Shown: positions 45,155 to 54,310, counted from the first letter of the stretch. The stretch is 64,000 nucleotides of DNA from Streptomyces violaceoruber (GCA_000720805.1 JODI01000030.1:31141-95140), one strand, 5' to 3'. A program made the numbers and translations. Notes: generated by a model not told the origin, from the sequence alone.

Positions 45155-45730
45155 ATGATCGAGATCCCGTCCGACCTCCACAAGGACCTCGTGCCTCTCG
45201 TCTTCCTGCTCGGCGACTGGGCCGGCGCGGGCGTGCACGACTTCCCCGGCTCCGAGAAGTGCAACTTCGGGCAGGAGGTCACCTTCACGCACGACGGCCG
45301 GGACTTCCTGGAGTACCGCTCCCACACCTGGGTGCTGGACAACGAGGGCAACAAGGTCCGGCCCCTGGAGTCCGAGTCCGGCTTCTGGCGCGTCGACGCC
45401 AACCGCAAGGTCGAGGTCACGATGACCCGCGACGACGGTGTCGTCGAGATCTGGTACGGCGAGCTCGCGGCCAAGAAACCGCAGATCGACCTGGTCACCG
45501 ACGCGGTCGCGCGCACCGCCGCCTCCGGCCCGTACACCGGCGGCAAGCGCCTGTACGGCTACGTCAACAGCGACCTGATGTGGGTCGGCGAAAAGCAGAC
45601 CCCCGAGGTCGAGCTGCGCCCCTACATGTCGGCCCACCTGAAGAAGGTCGTCACCCCCGAGGACGTCGAGCGCTGGGCCAAGGCCCTCCCCGACGACATG
45701 CCGGACGACGGTATCGCCTTCTTCAAGTAG
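45155..45730 (+). CDS. FABP-family (nitrobindin-like) protein
   Basis: A 191-residue soluble beta-barrel protein, family of nitrobindins (DUF1794). The family's GxWxGxG-like motif reads LGDWAGAGVHDFPG, followed by FGQEVTFTHDGRDFLEYRSH, and ESGFWRVDANRKVEVTMTRD. Nitrobindins bind ferric heme and handle reactive nitrogen species, but the heme His is not certain here. In Streptomyces this gene usually neighbours nur; here a defence island separates them. Confidence 0.88.
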   Translation: MIEIPSDLHKDLVPLVFLLGDWAGAGVHDFPGSEKCNFGQEVTFTHDGRDFLEYRSHTWVLDNEGNKVRPLESESGFWRVDANRKVEVTMTRDDGVVEIWYGELAAKKPQIDLVTDAVARTAASGPYTGGKRLYGYVNSDLMWVGEKQTPEVELRPYMSAHLKKVVTPEDVERWAKALPDDMPDDGIAFFK

Positions 45731-45744
45731 CAGAGCAAACGGCG

Positions 45745-45778
45745 AACAGGGCCTCGTGGACAGCTGCGGGGCCCTGTT
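45745..45778 (+). terminator. Terminator of the FABP-family gene
   Basis: AACAGGGCC (45745-45753) pairs with GGCCCTGTT (45770-45778), followed by TTC. It is 14 bp after the stop codon and is separate from the double hairpin further right. Confidence 0.75.
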
Positions 45779-45804
45779 TCACACCCTGAAGGGGGTTAAC
45801 AAAC

Positions 45805-45905
45805 GCGAGTGCACTGCAATGCGCTTGATCTCGCCACTACTGCCGGCTATCGTTTGGACCAACGCACGGAACCCCGACCGCACTTGCACTGCGGTCGGGG
45901 TTCCG
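45805..45905 (+). ncRNA. Hairpin-kissing RNA candidate upstream of the Abi gene
   Basis: Two stem-loops lie between the FABP terminator and the Abi gene. Hairpin 1 (45806-45827) has 8 pairs including two G-U, with loop CTGCAA. Hairpin 2 (45867-45905) has a perfect 16-bp stem, CGGAACCCCGACCGCA with TGCGGTCGGGGTTCCG, and loop CTTGCAC. The loops contain TGCAA (45815-45819) and TTGCA (45884-45888), fully complementary, so a kissing interaction is possible. A TTGATC-N17-TATCGT promoter-like pair overlaps hairpin 1 (from 45825). AbiF-type HEPN proteins are reported to work with structured RNA antitoxins. Confidence 0.65.
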
Positions 45906-46035
45906 TCAAGCCGTGTCCTGGGTGGCATGCACGCAGAGGCGGCCCAGAACGTTCGCCGTCGACTTTAGCACAGCGAGTCATTTCCGTGAGGAGAGAACGT
46001 CCCGGGCATTCGTGTGCCCAGAAGGAGGGGGAACG

Positions 46036-46704
46036 GTGGCCGGAAGGATGCCTGGGTGGGTCGAGCGGTTTTTCTCGGTGCCGCGCATGAAGCCGTACCT
46101 GCGTGCGGTGGCGGGAGACCCGGATGCCGCGATGCGGCTGTACCAGTGGAACGTCGAGGCGTCGGAGGCCTTGTACACGCCGCTGCACCACGTCGAACTC
46201 GCTGTGCGCAACGCCCTGCACGGCTGCCTGGTCCTCAGGTACGGCAGACCGGACTGGTGGGAGGTGGCCCCGCTCGACGGGGGAGGGCAGGACCTCGTCG
46301 CCAAGGCGCGCAGGAAGTGCGAGAGCAACGAGAGGGAGCGGGCGAGGGTGCAGCAACGGCGGAGGCGGTCGGTCACCGTCGACGACGTCGTCACCGAGCT
46401 CACGTTCGGCTTCTGGGTGACCCTGCTCGTGTCCCGTTACGACCGGGTCTTCTGGGTGCCGACCCTGCACAAGGCCTCTCCGTACTACACGGGCCGTCGT
46501 GACGCCCTGCATGCCGACCTGCGCGCTCTGGTCCGCCTGCGCAACCGCGTCATGCACCATGAGCCCATCCACGAGGAGGACCTGGAGGCCCACCATGCCA
46601 GGATCTACCGGGTGCTGGAGGCTCTCAGCCCGGACCTGGCCAAGGGGGTACGGGCGAGGGACCGGTTCCGGTCCGTGCTCGATGGCAAGGAGGATTCCTC
46701 TTGA
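46036..46704 (+). CDS. Abi-like (AbiF/Abi_2) HEPN protein, probable RNase toxin
   Basis: A 222-residue protein of the Abi_2/AbiF type. The GTG start (VAGRMPGWVERFFSVPRMKP) follows AAGGAGGGGG. The helical core reads RLYQWNVEASEALYTPLHHV, LAVRNALHG, then VTELTFGFWVTLLVSRYDRV. Near the end, LVRLRNRVMHHEPI supplies RNRVMH, the RxxxxH motif of HEPN ribonucleases. Members of the family cause abortive infection. A kissing-hairpin RNA lies 130 bp upstream and the methyltransferase follows with a 4-bp overlap, so the three are one unit. Target and trigger are unknown. Confidence 0.88.
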   Translation: MAGRMPGWVERFFSVPRMKPYLRAVAGDPDAAMRLYQWNVEASEALYTPLHHVELAVRNALHGCLVLRYGRPDWWEVAPLDGGGQDLVAKARRKCESNERERARVQQRRRRSVTVDDVVTELTFGFWVTLLVSRYDRVFWVPTLHKASPYYTGRRDALHADLRALVRLRNRVMHHEPIHEEDLEAHHARIYRVLEALSPDLAKGVRARDRFRSVLDGKEDSS

Positions 46705-48311
46705 GTGACTTCGGGGACGTGCTCGTCTCGCGCTCCGACATCGCCCGGTTGGCCGGAGTGCGGCGCCCCGCCGTCACCAACTGGGAGCGCCGCCACCCGG
46801 ACTTCCCGGCACCGGTCGCTCCCCCCACCGGGAGCACGGAGCCCGACGCGTTCCGGGCCGACCAGGTTCTGGAGTGGCTGTCCGGCCGTACGATCCCGTC
46901 CAACGCGCTGCAGCCGGGCGAGTCCGCGGGAACGACGTACGGCGACCGCTTCCGTTCCGCCCTGGGCGGCAGCCGGTCGGGGACCCTGCTCTCGGCGGTC
47001 GAGCAGTTGGCGTGGCGGGACGCGGACCGGTGGCGCGGCCGGCTGCGCATGTCCGACTACGTGAGCCTGCTGCTGTCCCTGGTCTTCGTCCAGAGTCAGG
47101 ACGACGAACGGTGGGCCCACTACGTCCAGGACCCGGGAGCCGCGCTGCGGGATCTGGAGGTGCCGGAGGAGTACGGACAGCTGCCGTTGTCCGACGTCAT
47201 CCGGTTCCTGGACCACAATCCGCCCGCGTCCCGTGACCAAAGCCGACAGGCCTTCGACCGCCTCCTCGCGCTCCTTCGGGACACGGACGCCAGAGCGGCC
47301 GACGAGTTCTTCACGCCCCCTTCGGTGAGTCGGGTCATGGCGCGGGCCCTGACCGGCCACGGTCCTGCGGCGAAGCGGTTGCACGACCCCTTCTGCCGAA
47401 GCGGGGAACTGCTGTGCGCGTATCTGGACGCGGTCGCCGAGCGGGGGGGCGGCGAGGCACCGGAGGAGATCAGCGGCCGGGCGCCGCAGGAGGGGATGCT
47501 GCGGCTGGCGCGGATGAACGTGCTGTTGCACGGCGGGCGGCCCCGTCTGGCACCGGGACCGGTGAGCCCTGCAGGGATCCCCCCCGACCCGCCGGGGGGG
47601 TTCGACGCGGTGCTGACCAACCCACCGTTCGGCGCCGGCCGTGTCACCACCACGGTGGACAGAGAGGAAACCTGGCAGTACGCGTACGTCCGGACGGCCT
47701 CGCTGCAGTTCGACTGGCTCCAGTACGTGCTCTCGGGGCTCGCCCCCGACGGCAGAGCCGCCGTACTCATGCCCTCCGGAGCCGCCTTCCAGGGCGGTGC
47801 GGAACGTCAGGTGAGAGCCAGGATGGTCGAGGACGGTGCCGTCGAGTGCGTGATGGCCCTCCCCGCCCAGCTCTTCGAACTGACCCGCATCCAGACGCAG
47901 GTCTGGTTCCTGCGCTCTCCCCAGGGGCGACCCGGAGAGGTCCTTTTCGTGGACGGGGCCGGGCTCGGGCATATGGCAGGGCGCAACCGCCGCTCGCTGT
48001 CGGACAGCGATGTCGACCGGCTGGTTCACGCATACGTGTCCTGGCGCCAGGCCAGGGAGGCGGGGCGGGACCATGCCGGTACGCCGGGGCTCAGCAGGGT
48101 TGTGGACCCCGAGGCGATCGCGAGGCTCGACTACCGCATGGATCCGCCGTTGCTCGTGCACGGTGACGCACCGATGGAAGCCGCCGCCGTCGACCCGGCC
48201 GCCGCGAAGGACCGGCTGGCACAGCTGTCGAAGGATCTGGGCAGGCTGGGCGAACAGGCACGGGCTGCCGACAGCGCCCTCGAAGAGCGGCTGAGGAGGT
48301 ACGGACTGTGA
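46701..48311 (+). CDS. N6-adenine DNA methyltransferase (HsdM-like) with N-terminal HTH
   Basis: A 536-residue enzyme. TTG start overlaps the Abi stop (TTGA), with AAGGAGG seven bases upstream. An unusual N-terminal helix-turn-helix (SRSDIARLAGVRRPAVTNWE, about residues 10-30) precedes the methylase, with FFTPPSVSRVMARAL, motif I HDPFCRSGELLCAYLDAV (typical DPxCGxG, here CRSG), and catalytic NPPF in AVLTNPPFGAGR. The C-terminus is helical for HsdS contact. No restriction subunit is encoded nearby. The enzyme probably marks host DNA. Confidence 0.9.
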   Translation: MSDFGDVLVSRSDIARLAGVRRPAVTNWERRHPDFPAPVAPPTGSTEPDAFRADQVLEWLSGRTIPSNALQPGESAGTTYGDRFRSALGGSRSGTLLSAVEQLAWRDADRWRGRLRMSDYVSLLLSLVFVQSQDDERWAHYVQDPGAALRDLEVPEEYGQLPLSDVIRFLDHNPPASRDQSRQAFDRLLALLRDTDARAADEFFTPPSVSRVMARALTGHGPAAKRLHDPFCRSGELLCAYLDAVAERGGGEAPEEISGRAPQEGMLRLARMNVLLHGGRPRLAPGPVSPAGIPPDPPGGFDAVLTNPPFGAGRVTTTVDREETWQYAYVRTASLQFDWLQYVLSGLAPDGRAAVLMPSGAAFQGGAERQVRARMVEDGAVECVMALPAQLFELTRIQTQVWFLRSPQGRPGEVLFVDGAGLGHMAGRNRRSLSDSDVDRLVHAYVSWRQAREAGRDHAGTPGLSRVVDPEAIARLDYRMDPPLLVHGDAPMEAAAVDPAAAKDRLAQLSKDLGRLGEQARAADSALEERLRRYGL

Positions 48312-48958
48312 CCGGCCGAAGCCAGGACCCGGCGCTCCTGCCCGCGGGGTGGCAGCGCCTTTTCCTCAGGGACCTGTGCTCGTTGCAGGTGGGACCACAC
48401 ATCCGCCCGGACGACCGTACCGGCACGGACGACGGTGTACCGCTCGTCCTGCCCAGGGACCTGGTCCACCAACGGATCGTCCAGGCCGAGCGCGTCGGGC
48501 TGGACCCGGCCAAGGCACGGACCCTGGAGCGCTACCGGCTGGCCGAGGGCGACCTGCTCCTCACTCGGACCGGTACGGTCGGCCGGTGTGCCCTGGTGAC
48601 CGGGGAGCAGCACGAGTGGCTGTACACGCAGTTGGTCAGGCTGCGGCTCGGCACTCCCGACCTGTCCTTGGCGGCGTACCTCACCGGATACCTGAGCGCG
48701 GGCGCCGCCCAGAGGTGGATGGCGAGGCGCGCCGCCGGCGCGACGATCCCCTCGATCAGTCTGCGTGACCTGGGCGATCTCCCAGTACTCCTGCCTCCGC
48801 TCGCCGAACAGAAGGCCATCGGCGAGACCCTCGGCGCTCTGGACGAAAAGGTCCGCATCCACAAGGAGATCGCCCGGACCACGGGGGAGTACCGCGCGCT
48901 GCTAGCCGACCTGCTGATGACGGGCGCGCTGCCGTTCGGACCCGACCTGGGTCCGTGA
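48308..48958 (+). CDS. Half-size HsdS specificity subunit
   Basis: A 216-residue protein with GTG overlapping the methyltransferase stop by 4 bp. It has a single target recognition domain (VPLVLPRDLVHQRIVQAERV; GDLLLTRTGTVGRCALV) and one conserved helix region ISLRDLGDLPVLLPPLAEQK followed by AIGETLGALDEKVRIHKEIA. Full HsdS has two such halves, so this one probably dimerises and recognises a palindromic site. The stop is 21 bp before nur. Confidence 0.88.
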   Translation: MTGRSQDPALLPAGWQRLFLRDLCSLQVGPHIRPDDRTGTDDGVPLVLPRDLVHQRIVQAERVGLDPAKARTLERYRLAEGDLLLTRTGTVGRCALVTGEQHEWLYTQLVRLRLGTPDLSLAAYLTGYLSAGAAQRWMARRAAGATIPSISLRDLGDLPVLLPPLAEQKAIGETLGALDEKVRIHKEIARTTGEYRALLADLLMTGALPFGPDLGP

Positions 48959-48979
48959 CGGGGCCCTAGACTGGACGCT

Positions 48980-49453
48980 GTGGTGAGCACCGACTGGAAG
49001 AGCGATCTGCGGCAGCGCGGTTACCGGCTGACCCCGCAGCGGCAACTTGTGCTCGAAGCCGTGGACACCCTGGAGCACGCGACCCCCGACGCCATCCTCG
49101 TCGAAGTACGGAAGACCGCGTCGGGGGTCAACATCTCCACCGTGTACCGCACGCTGGAGCTGCTGGAGGAGCTCGGGCTCGTCTCGCACGCCCACCTCGG
49201 GCACGGTGCGCCGACGTACCACCTCGCCGACCGGCACCACCACATCCACCTGGTCTGCCGGGACTGCACCAACGTGATCGAGGCGGATGTGAGCGTGGCC
49301 GCCGAGTTCACCGCCAAGCTCCGGGAGGAGTTCGGCTTCGACACGGACATGAAGCACTTCGCGATCTTCGGCCGGTGCGAGGACTGCGCCCGCAAGGCCT
49401 CCCACGCGGCCTCCAGGACTTCTTCACTCAAGGGTTCAACTACCGAGTCGTAG
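48980..49453 (+). CDS. nur: Nickel-responsive Fur-family regulator Nur
   Basis: A 157-residue regulator. The N-terminal winged helix (STDWKSDLRQRGYRLTPQRQ; GVNISTVYRTLELLEELGLV) and the metal-binding part AHLGHGAPTYHLADRHHHIH match Streptomyces Nur, which represses nickel uptake and sodF when nickel is bound. The start is GTG. Compared with the S. coelicolor protein as I recall it, the C-terminus is slightly longer (KASHAASRTSSLKGSTTES). The gene follows directly after the defence island. Confidence 0.92.
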   Translation: MVSTDWKSDLRQRGYRLTPQRQLVLEAVDTLEHATPDAILVEVRKTASGVNISTVYRTLELLEELGLVSHAHLGHGAPTYHLADRHHHIHLVCRDCTNVIEADVSVAAEFTAKLREEFGFDTDMKHFAIFGRCEDCARKASHAASRTSSLKGSTTES

Positions 49454-49463
49454 GCTTAGGCAT

Positions 49464-50429
49464 ATGAAAAGCCCCCTGCTGACCCTGCCCGGCGCCGTCC
49501 CCGCCGAAGGTGTGGACGAAGGCGTCGCCGCCCACTACGGCGACCTGTTCCGCGAGCAGCGCGCCCTCGCCGACGGCACCGGCTTCGTGGACCTCTCGCA
49601 CCGCGGAGTCGTCACCGTCTCCGGCGAGGACCGGCTGAGCTGGCTGCACCTGCTGCTCACCCAGCACGTCAGCGACCTCCCCACGGGGCAGGCGACCGAG
49701 GCACTCATCCTGTCCGCGCACGGCCACATCGAGCACGCCCTGTACCTGGTCGACGACGGCTCGACGACCTGGGCGCACGTCGAACCCGGCACCCAGGACG
49801 CGCTGATCGAATACCTGGAGTCGATGAAGTTCTTCTACCGGGTCGAAGTCGCGGACCGGACGGAGGAGTTCGCGGTCGTCCACCTGCCGGCCGGTTCCAT
49901 CGCCGACGTCCCGGAGGGGGTCGTCGTACGCGAGACGTCGTACGGCCGTGACCTGTTCCTTCCGCGCGTCGAACTGGAGTCGTACGCCGAGAAGTCCGGC
50001 CCCGCGGTCGGGATCCTCGCCTACGAGGCATTCCGCGTCGAGCAGCACCGCCCCCGCCTCGGCTTCGAGACCGACCACCGGACGATCCCGCACGAGCTGG
50101 GCTGGATCGACACCGCGGTGCACCTCCAGAAGGGGTGCTACCGGGGACAGGAGACCGTCGCCCGGGTGCAGAACCTCGGCAAGCCGCCGCGCCGGCTGGT
50201 CTTCCTGCACCTCGACGGCAGCGAGGTCCACCTGCCTCCGGCCGGCACCGAGATCCGCCTCGCGGACGAGGGCCCCGACGGCCGCAAGATCGGCGTCGTC
50301 ACGACGTCCGTACGCCACCACGAACTCGGCCCGATCGCCCTCGCGCTGGTGAAGCGGAACGTGCCGCTGGACGCGCGGCTGGTGGCGGACTCGACGGCGG
50401 CGGCACAGGAAGTCGTCGTAGCGCCCTGA
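49464..50429 (+). CDS. YgfZ/GcvT-like folate-binding protein
   Basis: A 321-residue protein of the YgfZ family, which uses tetrahydrofolate in iron-sulfur cluster assembly and repair. The signature KGCYRGQETVARVQNLGK is complete, with the conserved Cys. The N-terminus has VTVSGEDRLSWLHLLLTQHV. It is 10 bp after nur, so possibly in one transcript with it. Confidence 0.92.
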   Translation: MKSPLLTLPGAVPAEGVDEGVAAHYGDLFREQRALADGTGFVDLSHRGVVTVSGEDRLSWLHLLLTQHVSDLPTGQATEALILSAHGHIEHALYLVDDGSTTWAHVEPGTQDALIEYLESMKFFYRVEVADRTEEFAVVHLPAGSIADVPEGVVVRETSYGRDLFLPRVELESYAEKSGPAVGILAYEAFRVEQHRPRLGFETDHRTIPHELGWIDTAVHLQKGCYRGQETVARVQNLGKPPRRLVFLHLDGSEVHLPPAGTEIRLADEGPDGRKIGVVTTSVRHHELGPIALALVKRNVPLDARLVADSTAAAQEVVVAP

Positions 50430-50465
50430 GACGCCGCGCGGTGTCGGGGCCGAGGCCGTGGAGCC

Positions 50466-50891
50466 CTAGATCTCGATCAGGACCGTGAACGGGCCGTCGT
50501 TCGTCAGTGAGACGCGCATCTGCGCGCCGAAACGGCCCGTCGCCACCGTCGCCCCGAGGGAGCGCAGCCGGGCGACCACCTCGTCGACCAGCGGCTCGGC
50601 CACGTCTCCCGGGGCGGCGGCGTTCCAGGTGGGGCGACGGCCCTTGCGGGCATCGCCGTAGAGGGTGAACTGGCTGATGACCAGAAGCGGGGCGTCGGTG
50701 TCGCTGCACGACTTCTCGTCCGCCAGCATGCGGACGGACCACAGCTTGCGGGCGAGCTGGGCCGCCTTCTCCTCGGTGTCCTCGTGGGTCACGCCGACGA
50801 GCACGCACAGCCCCTCGCCGTCGATCTCCCCGACCGTCTCGCCGTCCACGACGACGCTCGCGCCGTCCACCCTCTGCACCACTGCCCGCAT
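50466..50891 (-). CDS. dtd: D-aminoacyl-tRNA deacylase
   Basis: A 141-residue enzyme removing D-amino acids from mischarged tRNA. The family motifs are present: [20 protein letters not shown], the SQFTLYGD active-site motif, and the Gly-cisPro motif in [12 protein letters not shown]. It is convergent with the ygfZ-like gene. Confidence 0.96.
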   Translation of the reverse strand: MRAVVQRVDGASVVVDGETVGEIDGEGLCVLVGVTHEDTEEKAAQLARKLWSVRMLADEKSCSDTDAPLLVISQFTLYGDARKGRRPTWNAAAPGDVAEPLVDEVVARLRSLGATVATGRFGAQMRVSLTNDGPFTVLIEI

Positions 50892-51059
50892 ACGACCATC
50901 ATGCCGGGCGCCGGATCGCGTTCCGCACCAGCCCTCTTCATCGGTCCCAACCCCTCATCTGGGGCCGTTCGGGGCTGATCAGGGTTGCACGGTCACATAG
51001 CGGCCACTTGGGGTGGCACGATGCTTTTCACACGCCGGTCGAGGGGACGGTAGAGGCAC

Positions 51060-51734
51060 ATGAGCACACCGAGTACCGGGCAGCTTGGCATGACCAGCCA
51101 GCGGCCGCCCGTACAGCGCACCGACAGTCCGCCCGTACAGCGCACCGACAGTCCGCCCGTACAACGCACCGACAGTCCACCCGTACAACGCACCGACAGT
51201 CCACCCGGCGCGCTGCGCGCCGGCCCGCACGAGCCCGACCTGGTCGTGCTGAGCCTGCCCGAACTGCGCACGCTGCGCCGGGAAGCACAGCGCGACGAGG
51301 CCGACCTCAGCTACGTACGGCGGTTGCTGCAGGGCCGTATCGACATCCTGCGGGCCGAGTTGACGCGGCGGACCCCCGCGGGCGCCGCGTCCGTGGCGGC
51401 GCAGGGGGAGGCGTCGGTGGTCGAGCGGCTGCCGGAGATCCTCACCGACGCCCCGGCCCGGCACCGTTCCTCCGCCCGGCATGTGACGCTGGGCACCCCG
51501 CACAGCGAGGAGTACCGGCTGCTGGCCGCGGAGATGCTCGCCGAGGTCGAGCTCTCCGACCTGGACGCCCGCACGGACCTGGAGCTGAACACCGCGATGG
51601 GGCGGCTGGTGCGGTACGAGCAGCAGGTGTCCCGGCGCCGGCAGCGGCTGCAGCGGACGGCGGACGACTGCAGCGCGGAGATCGCCCGCAGGTACCGTGA
51701 AGGGGAAGCACAAGTCGACGACCTGCTCATGTGA
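51060..51734 (+). CDS. rsiG: RsiG, c-di-GMP-dependent anti-sigma factor of WhiG
   Basis: A 224-residue coiled-coil protein. The two c-di-GMP signatures E(x3)S(x2)R(x3)Q(x3)D are both exact: [16 protein letters not shown] and [16 protein letters not shown], one on each helix. RsiG with c-di-GMP sequesters the sporulation sigma factor WhiG. The N-terminus holds four PPVQRTDS repeats, unlike the family, as I recall it. The start ATG has GAGG nearby. It is a single gene divergent from dtd. Confidence 0.94.
   Translation: MSTPSTGQLGMTSQRPPVQRTDSPPVQRTDSPPVQRTDSPPVQRTDSPPGALRAGPHEPDLVVLSLPELRTLRREAQRDEADLSYVRRLLQGRIDILRAELTRRTPAGAASVAAQGEASVVERLPEILTDAPARHRSSARHVTLGTPHSEEYRLLAAEMLAEVELSDLDARTDLELNTAMGRLVRYEQQVSRRRQRLQRTADDCSAEIARRYREGEAQVDDLLM
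51105..51200 (+). repeat. Four 24-bp tandem repeats in rsiG
   Basis: Units at 51105, 51129, 51153 and 51177 differ by one or two bases (CCGCCCGTACAGCGCACCGA then CAGT; later CCACCCGTACAACG). They keep the frame and code for PPVQRTDS four times. Confidence 0.95.
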
Positions 51735-51806
51735 CACGGCGGCCGTGCCGGCGATCCCGGGGCCCGTGGCCGGGGCGGGTCCCCTCCGTCCGGAAGGCCA
51801 CCGCCG

Positions 51807-52793
51807 ATGTCCGCGTCCGCCGTCACACCGCCCGTTCCGTCCCCGCGAGACCCCGCCCCGCCCGTCCTCGCCGAGGTCGTCCGCTCCGGGTTCGTCGAGG
51901 GGCGGCACCGGGGGAGTCTGGTCCTGCTGGACGCGGACGGGGCGGTGGAGCTGGCGCTCGGGGACGTGACGCGGCCCGTCTTCCCGCGTTCCTCCAACAA
52001 GCCGATGCAGGCGGCGGGCGTGCTGCGGGCGGGCCTGGACCTGTCCGGCGAGCGGCTGGCGCTGGCCGCCGCCAGCCACTCCGGCGAGCCCTTCCACCGC
52101 GATCTGGTCCACAAGATGCTGGACGAGCAGGGCTTGGCCGAGGCGCTCCTGCAGTGCCCACCGGACCTCCCGCTGGACGCGGAGGAACGGGAGACCTACC
52201 TGGCGTCGGGCGAGGTCCGCTCCCGCGTCACCATGAACTGCTCCGGCAAGCACACCGCGATGCTGGCGGCATGCGCGCTGCGCGAGTGGCCGCAGGACTC
52301 CTACCTGGACCCGGCACACCCGCTCCAGCAGCTCATCCACGAGGTGGTGGAGGACGCGGCGGGCGAGAAGGTGGCGGCCGTGGGCACCGACGGCTGCGGG
52401 GCGCCCCTGCTGGCGATCAGCCTCACCGGCCTGGCCCGCGCCTACCGCACCTTCGCCCTCGCCGACCCCGCCTCCGCCGAGGGCCGTGTCGCCACGGCCA
52501 TGCGCACCCACCCCGAGTACGTCGCCGGAACCCGCCGCCCCGACACCTGGCTGATGCGCGCCGTCCCCGGCACCCTGTCGAAGATGGGCGCGGAGGCGGT
52601 CCAGGCGGTGGCCCTCCCCGACGGCCGGTCCCTCGCGTTCAAGGTGGAGGACGGCGGCGGCCGCGCGCTGGGCCCCGTCCTGGCACGCGCGCTCCGGCTC
52701 ATGGGCGTGGAGTCACCGGTGGTGGAGCGGATCGGGCGGGCGCCGGTGTCGGGGGGAGCGGGCGTGGTGGGGGAGATCCGGGCGGCTTTCTGA
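51807..52793 (+). CDS. L-asparaginase, Rhizobium etli type
   Basis: A 328-residue enzyme of the ReAV/AnsA-type asparaginase family. Its signature includes [20 protein letters not shown] with the SSNK motif where the catalytic serines and lysine sit, [28 protein letters not shown] and [17 protein letters not shown] with conserved cysteines. The protein lacks a signal peptide, so it is cytoplasmic. It hydrolyses L-asparagine to aspartate and ammonia. Confidence 0.9.
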   Translation: MSASAVTPPVPSPRDPAPPVLAEVVRSGFVEGRHRGSLVLLDADGAVELALGDVTRPVFPRSSNKPMQAAGVLRAGLDLSGERLALAAASHSGEPFHRDLVHKMLDEQGLAEALLQCPPDLPLDAEERETYLASGEVRSRVTMNCSGKHTAMLAACALREWPQDSYLDPAHPLQQLIHEVVEDAAGEKVAAVGTDGCGAPLLAISLTGLARAYRTFALADPASAEGRVATAMRTHPEYVAGTRRPDTWLMRAVPGTLSKMGAEAVQAVALPDGRSLAFKVEDGGGRALGPVLARALRLMGVESPVVERIGRAPVSGGAGVVGEIRAAF

Positions 52794-52903
52794 GGCGGAG
52801 CGGGAAACCGGGAAGCCAGGAAGCGGGAATGGCGGGGGCGGGGAATGGCGGGGGCGAGGAAATAACCCCGGCACATCCACGCCCCCGCCCCTACCGTGGC
52901 CCC

Positions 52904-54157
52904 ATGACCCGTCCGCGCCCCGACATCGACGTACGTCCCATCACCGAACCCGAATTGGTCGACTGGCTCCGTGCCGTCAAGACCGGCTTCCTCCGCGAGC
53001 CCACGGTCCCGGACAGCGAACTGGAAGCCCGCCGCAGCCTGTTCCGACCCGGCCGCTATCTCGGCGCCTTCGACGGCGGCCGCTGCGTGGCCACCTTCAA
53101 ATCCTTCGACCAGCAGGTCACCGCCGTGGGCGGCGCGGCCGTCTCCGCCGACGCCATCACCGGTGTCACGGTCACCGCCACCCACCGCCGCCGGGGTCTG
53201 CTGACCCGCATGATGACCCGGGACCTCGCCGCCGCCAAGGACCGCGGAGACGTCGTCGCCACCCTGATCGCCGCCGAGTACCCGATCTACGGCCGCTACG
53301 GCTTCGGCCCCGCCACCTGGATGACCGAGTGGACCGTCGACGTCCCGCGCACCGGCCTCGACCTCCGACGGCCCGGCCCGGACGACGGCGGCCGTATCGA
53401 CCTCGTGGACGGTGACGACGTCCGCAAGCTCGGCCCCGAACTCCATGAGCGGATACGCCGGTCCCAGCCGGGCGCGGTCAGCCGCGACGAGCTGTGGTGG
53501 CCGGCCCAGACGGGACTCGTACGGCTGGAGCCGTCGTGGACCGAGCCGTTCTACGCCGCGTACCGCTCGCCGGACGGCGAGCTCGAGGGACTGGTCTCGT
53601 ACCACTCGGACGACGACTGGCACGACAAGCGGCCGCACGACACGGCGAGCGTGAACTGGCTGATCGCGTCCACCCCGGCCGCCGAGGGCGCCCTGTGGCG
53701 TTACCTCTGCTCGATCGACTGGATCACCCGGGTGAAGAGCGGCTGGCGGGCCCCGGACGACCTGCTCCCGTTCTTCCTGCCCGACCCGAGAGCGGCCAGG
53801 ATCACCGCGCAGGCGGACTGGCTGTGGGTGCGGCTCCTGGACGTCGTACGGGCGCTGGAGGCGCGCACGTACGCGGGGGAGGGGGCGCTGGTGCTGGAGG
53901 TGAGCGACCGGGACGGGCTGGCCGGCGGTCGGTACCGGCTGGAGGCGTCGACGGAGGGCGGGTCCTGTACGCGGACGACCGCGGACGCCGACCTCACGCT
54001 CGACGTGGCCGACCTGGCGGCCCTGTGGCTCGGCGACGAGTCGGCCGTACGGCTGGTGGCGCTGGGGCGGGTGCGGGAAGAACGAGCGGGCGCCGGCCGG
54101 TCGGCCGACGCCCTGCTGCGCACGTCCAGGCGTCCTTGGTGCCCGGACATCTTCTGA
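52904..54157 (+). CDS. Eis-family GNAT acetyltransferase
   Basis: A 417-residue acetyltransferase of the enhanced-intracellular-survival family. The N-terminal GNAT domain shows [18 protein letters not shown] for acetyl-CoA and [14 protein letters not shown] second GNAT-like and a sterol-carrier-like domain follow ([17 protein letters not shown]), and the chain ends DIF, where the free C-terminal carboxylate is catalytic in Eis. Amines such as antibiotics or peptides may be substrates. Confidence 0.92.
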   Translation: MTRPRPDIDVRPITEPELVDWLRAVKTGFLREPTVPDSELEARRSLFRPGRYLGAFDGGRCVATFKSFDQQVTAVGGAAVSADAITGVTVTATHRRRGLLTRMMTRDLAAAKDRGDVVATLIAAEYPIYGRYGFGPATWMTEWTVDVPRTGLDLRRPGPDDGGRIDLVDGDDVRKLGPELHERIRRSQPGAVSRDELWWPAQTGLVRLEPSWTEPFYAAYRSPDGELEGLVSYHSDDDWHDKRPHDTASVNWLIASTPAAEGALWRYLCSIDWITRVKSGWRAPDDLLPFFLPDPRAARITAQADWLWVRLLDVVRALEARTYAGEGALVLEVSDRDGLAGGRYRLEASTEGGSCTRTTADADLTLDVADLAALWLGDESAVRLVALGRVREERAGAGRSADALLRTSRRPWCPDIF

Positions 54158-54206
54158 CGCTCCTTCCTCCCGGGGACAGGTGCTGCTTCGCATCCGTAGC
54201 GAGCTG

Positions 54207-54301
54207 TTCAGTTGTGGCTGTGCTTGTCGTAGGTCCCTGCGGACATACGTATGGAGTTGTGGCTGTGCGAGGGTGCTGACGTTCTTCAGTTGTGGCTGTG
54301 C
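54207..54301. repeat. Three direct repeats AGTTGTGGCTGTGC
   Basis: Copies at about 54210, 54255 and 54288, all in the same orientation, the first and third extended to TTCAGTTGTGGCTGTGC. They lie between the eis-like gene and the terminator hairpin. No gene is encoded here. Confidence 0.75.
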
Positions 54302-54310
54302 AGACCGACC

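Noticed and set aside
45867..45905. Hairpin 2 as a simple terminator of the FABP gene
   Set aside because: A separate terminator already follows that gene, and the loop matches hairpin 1; a terminator role is still not excluded.
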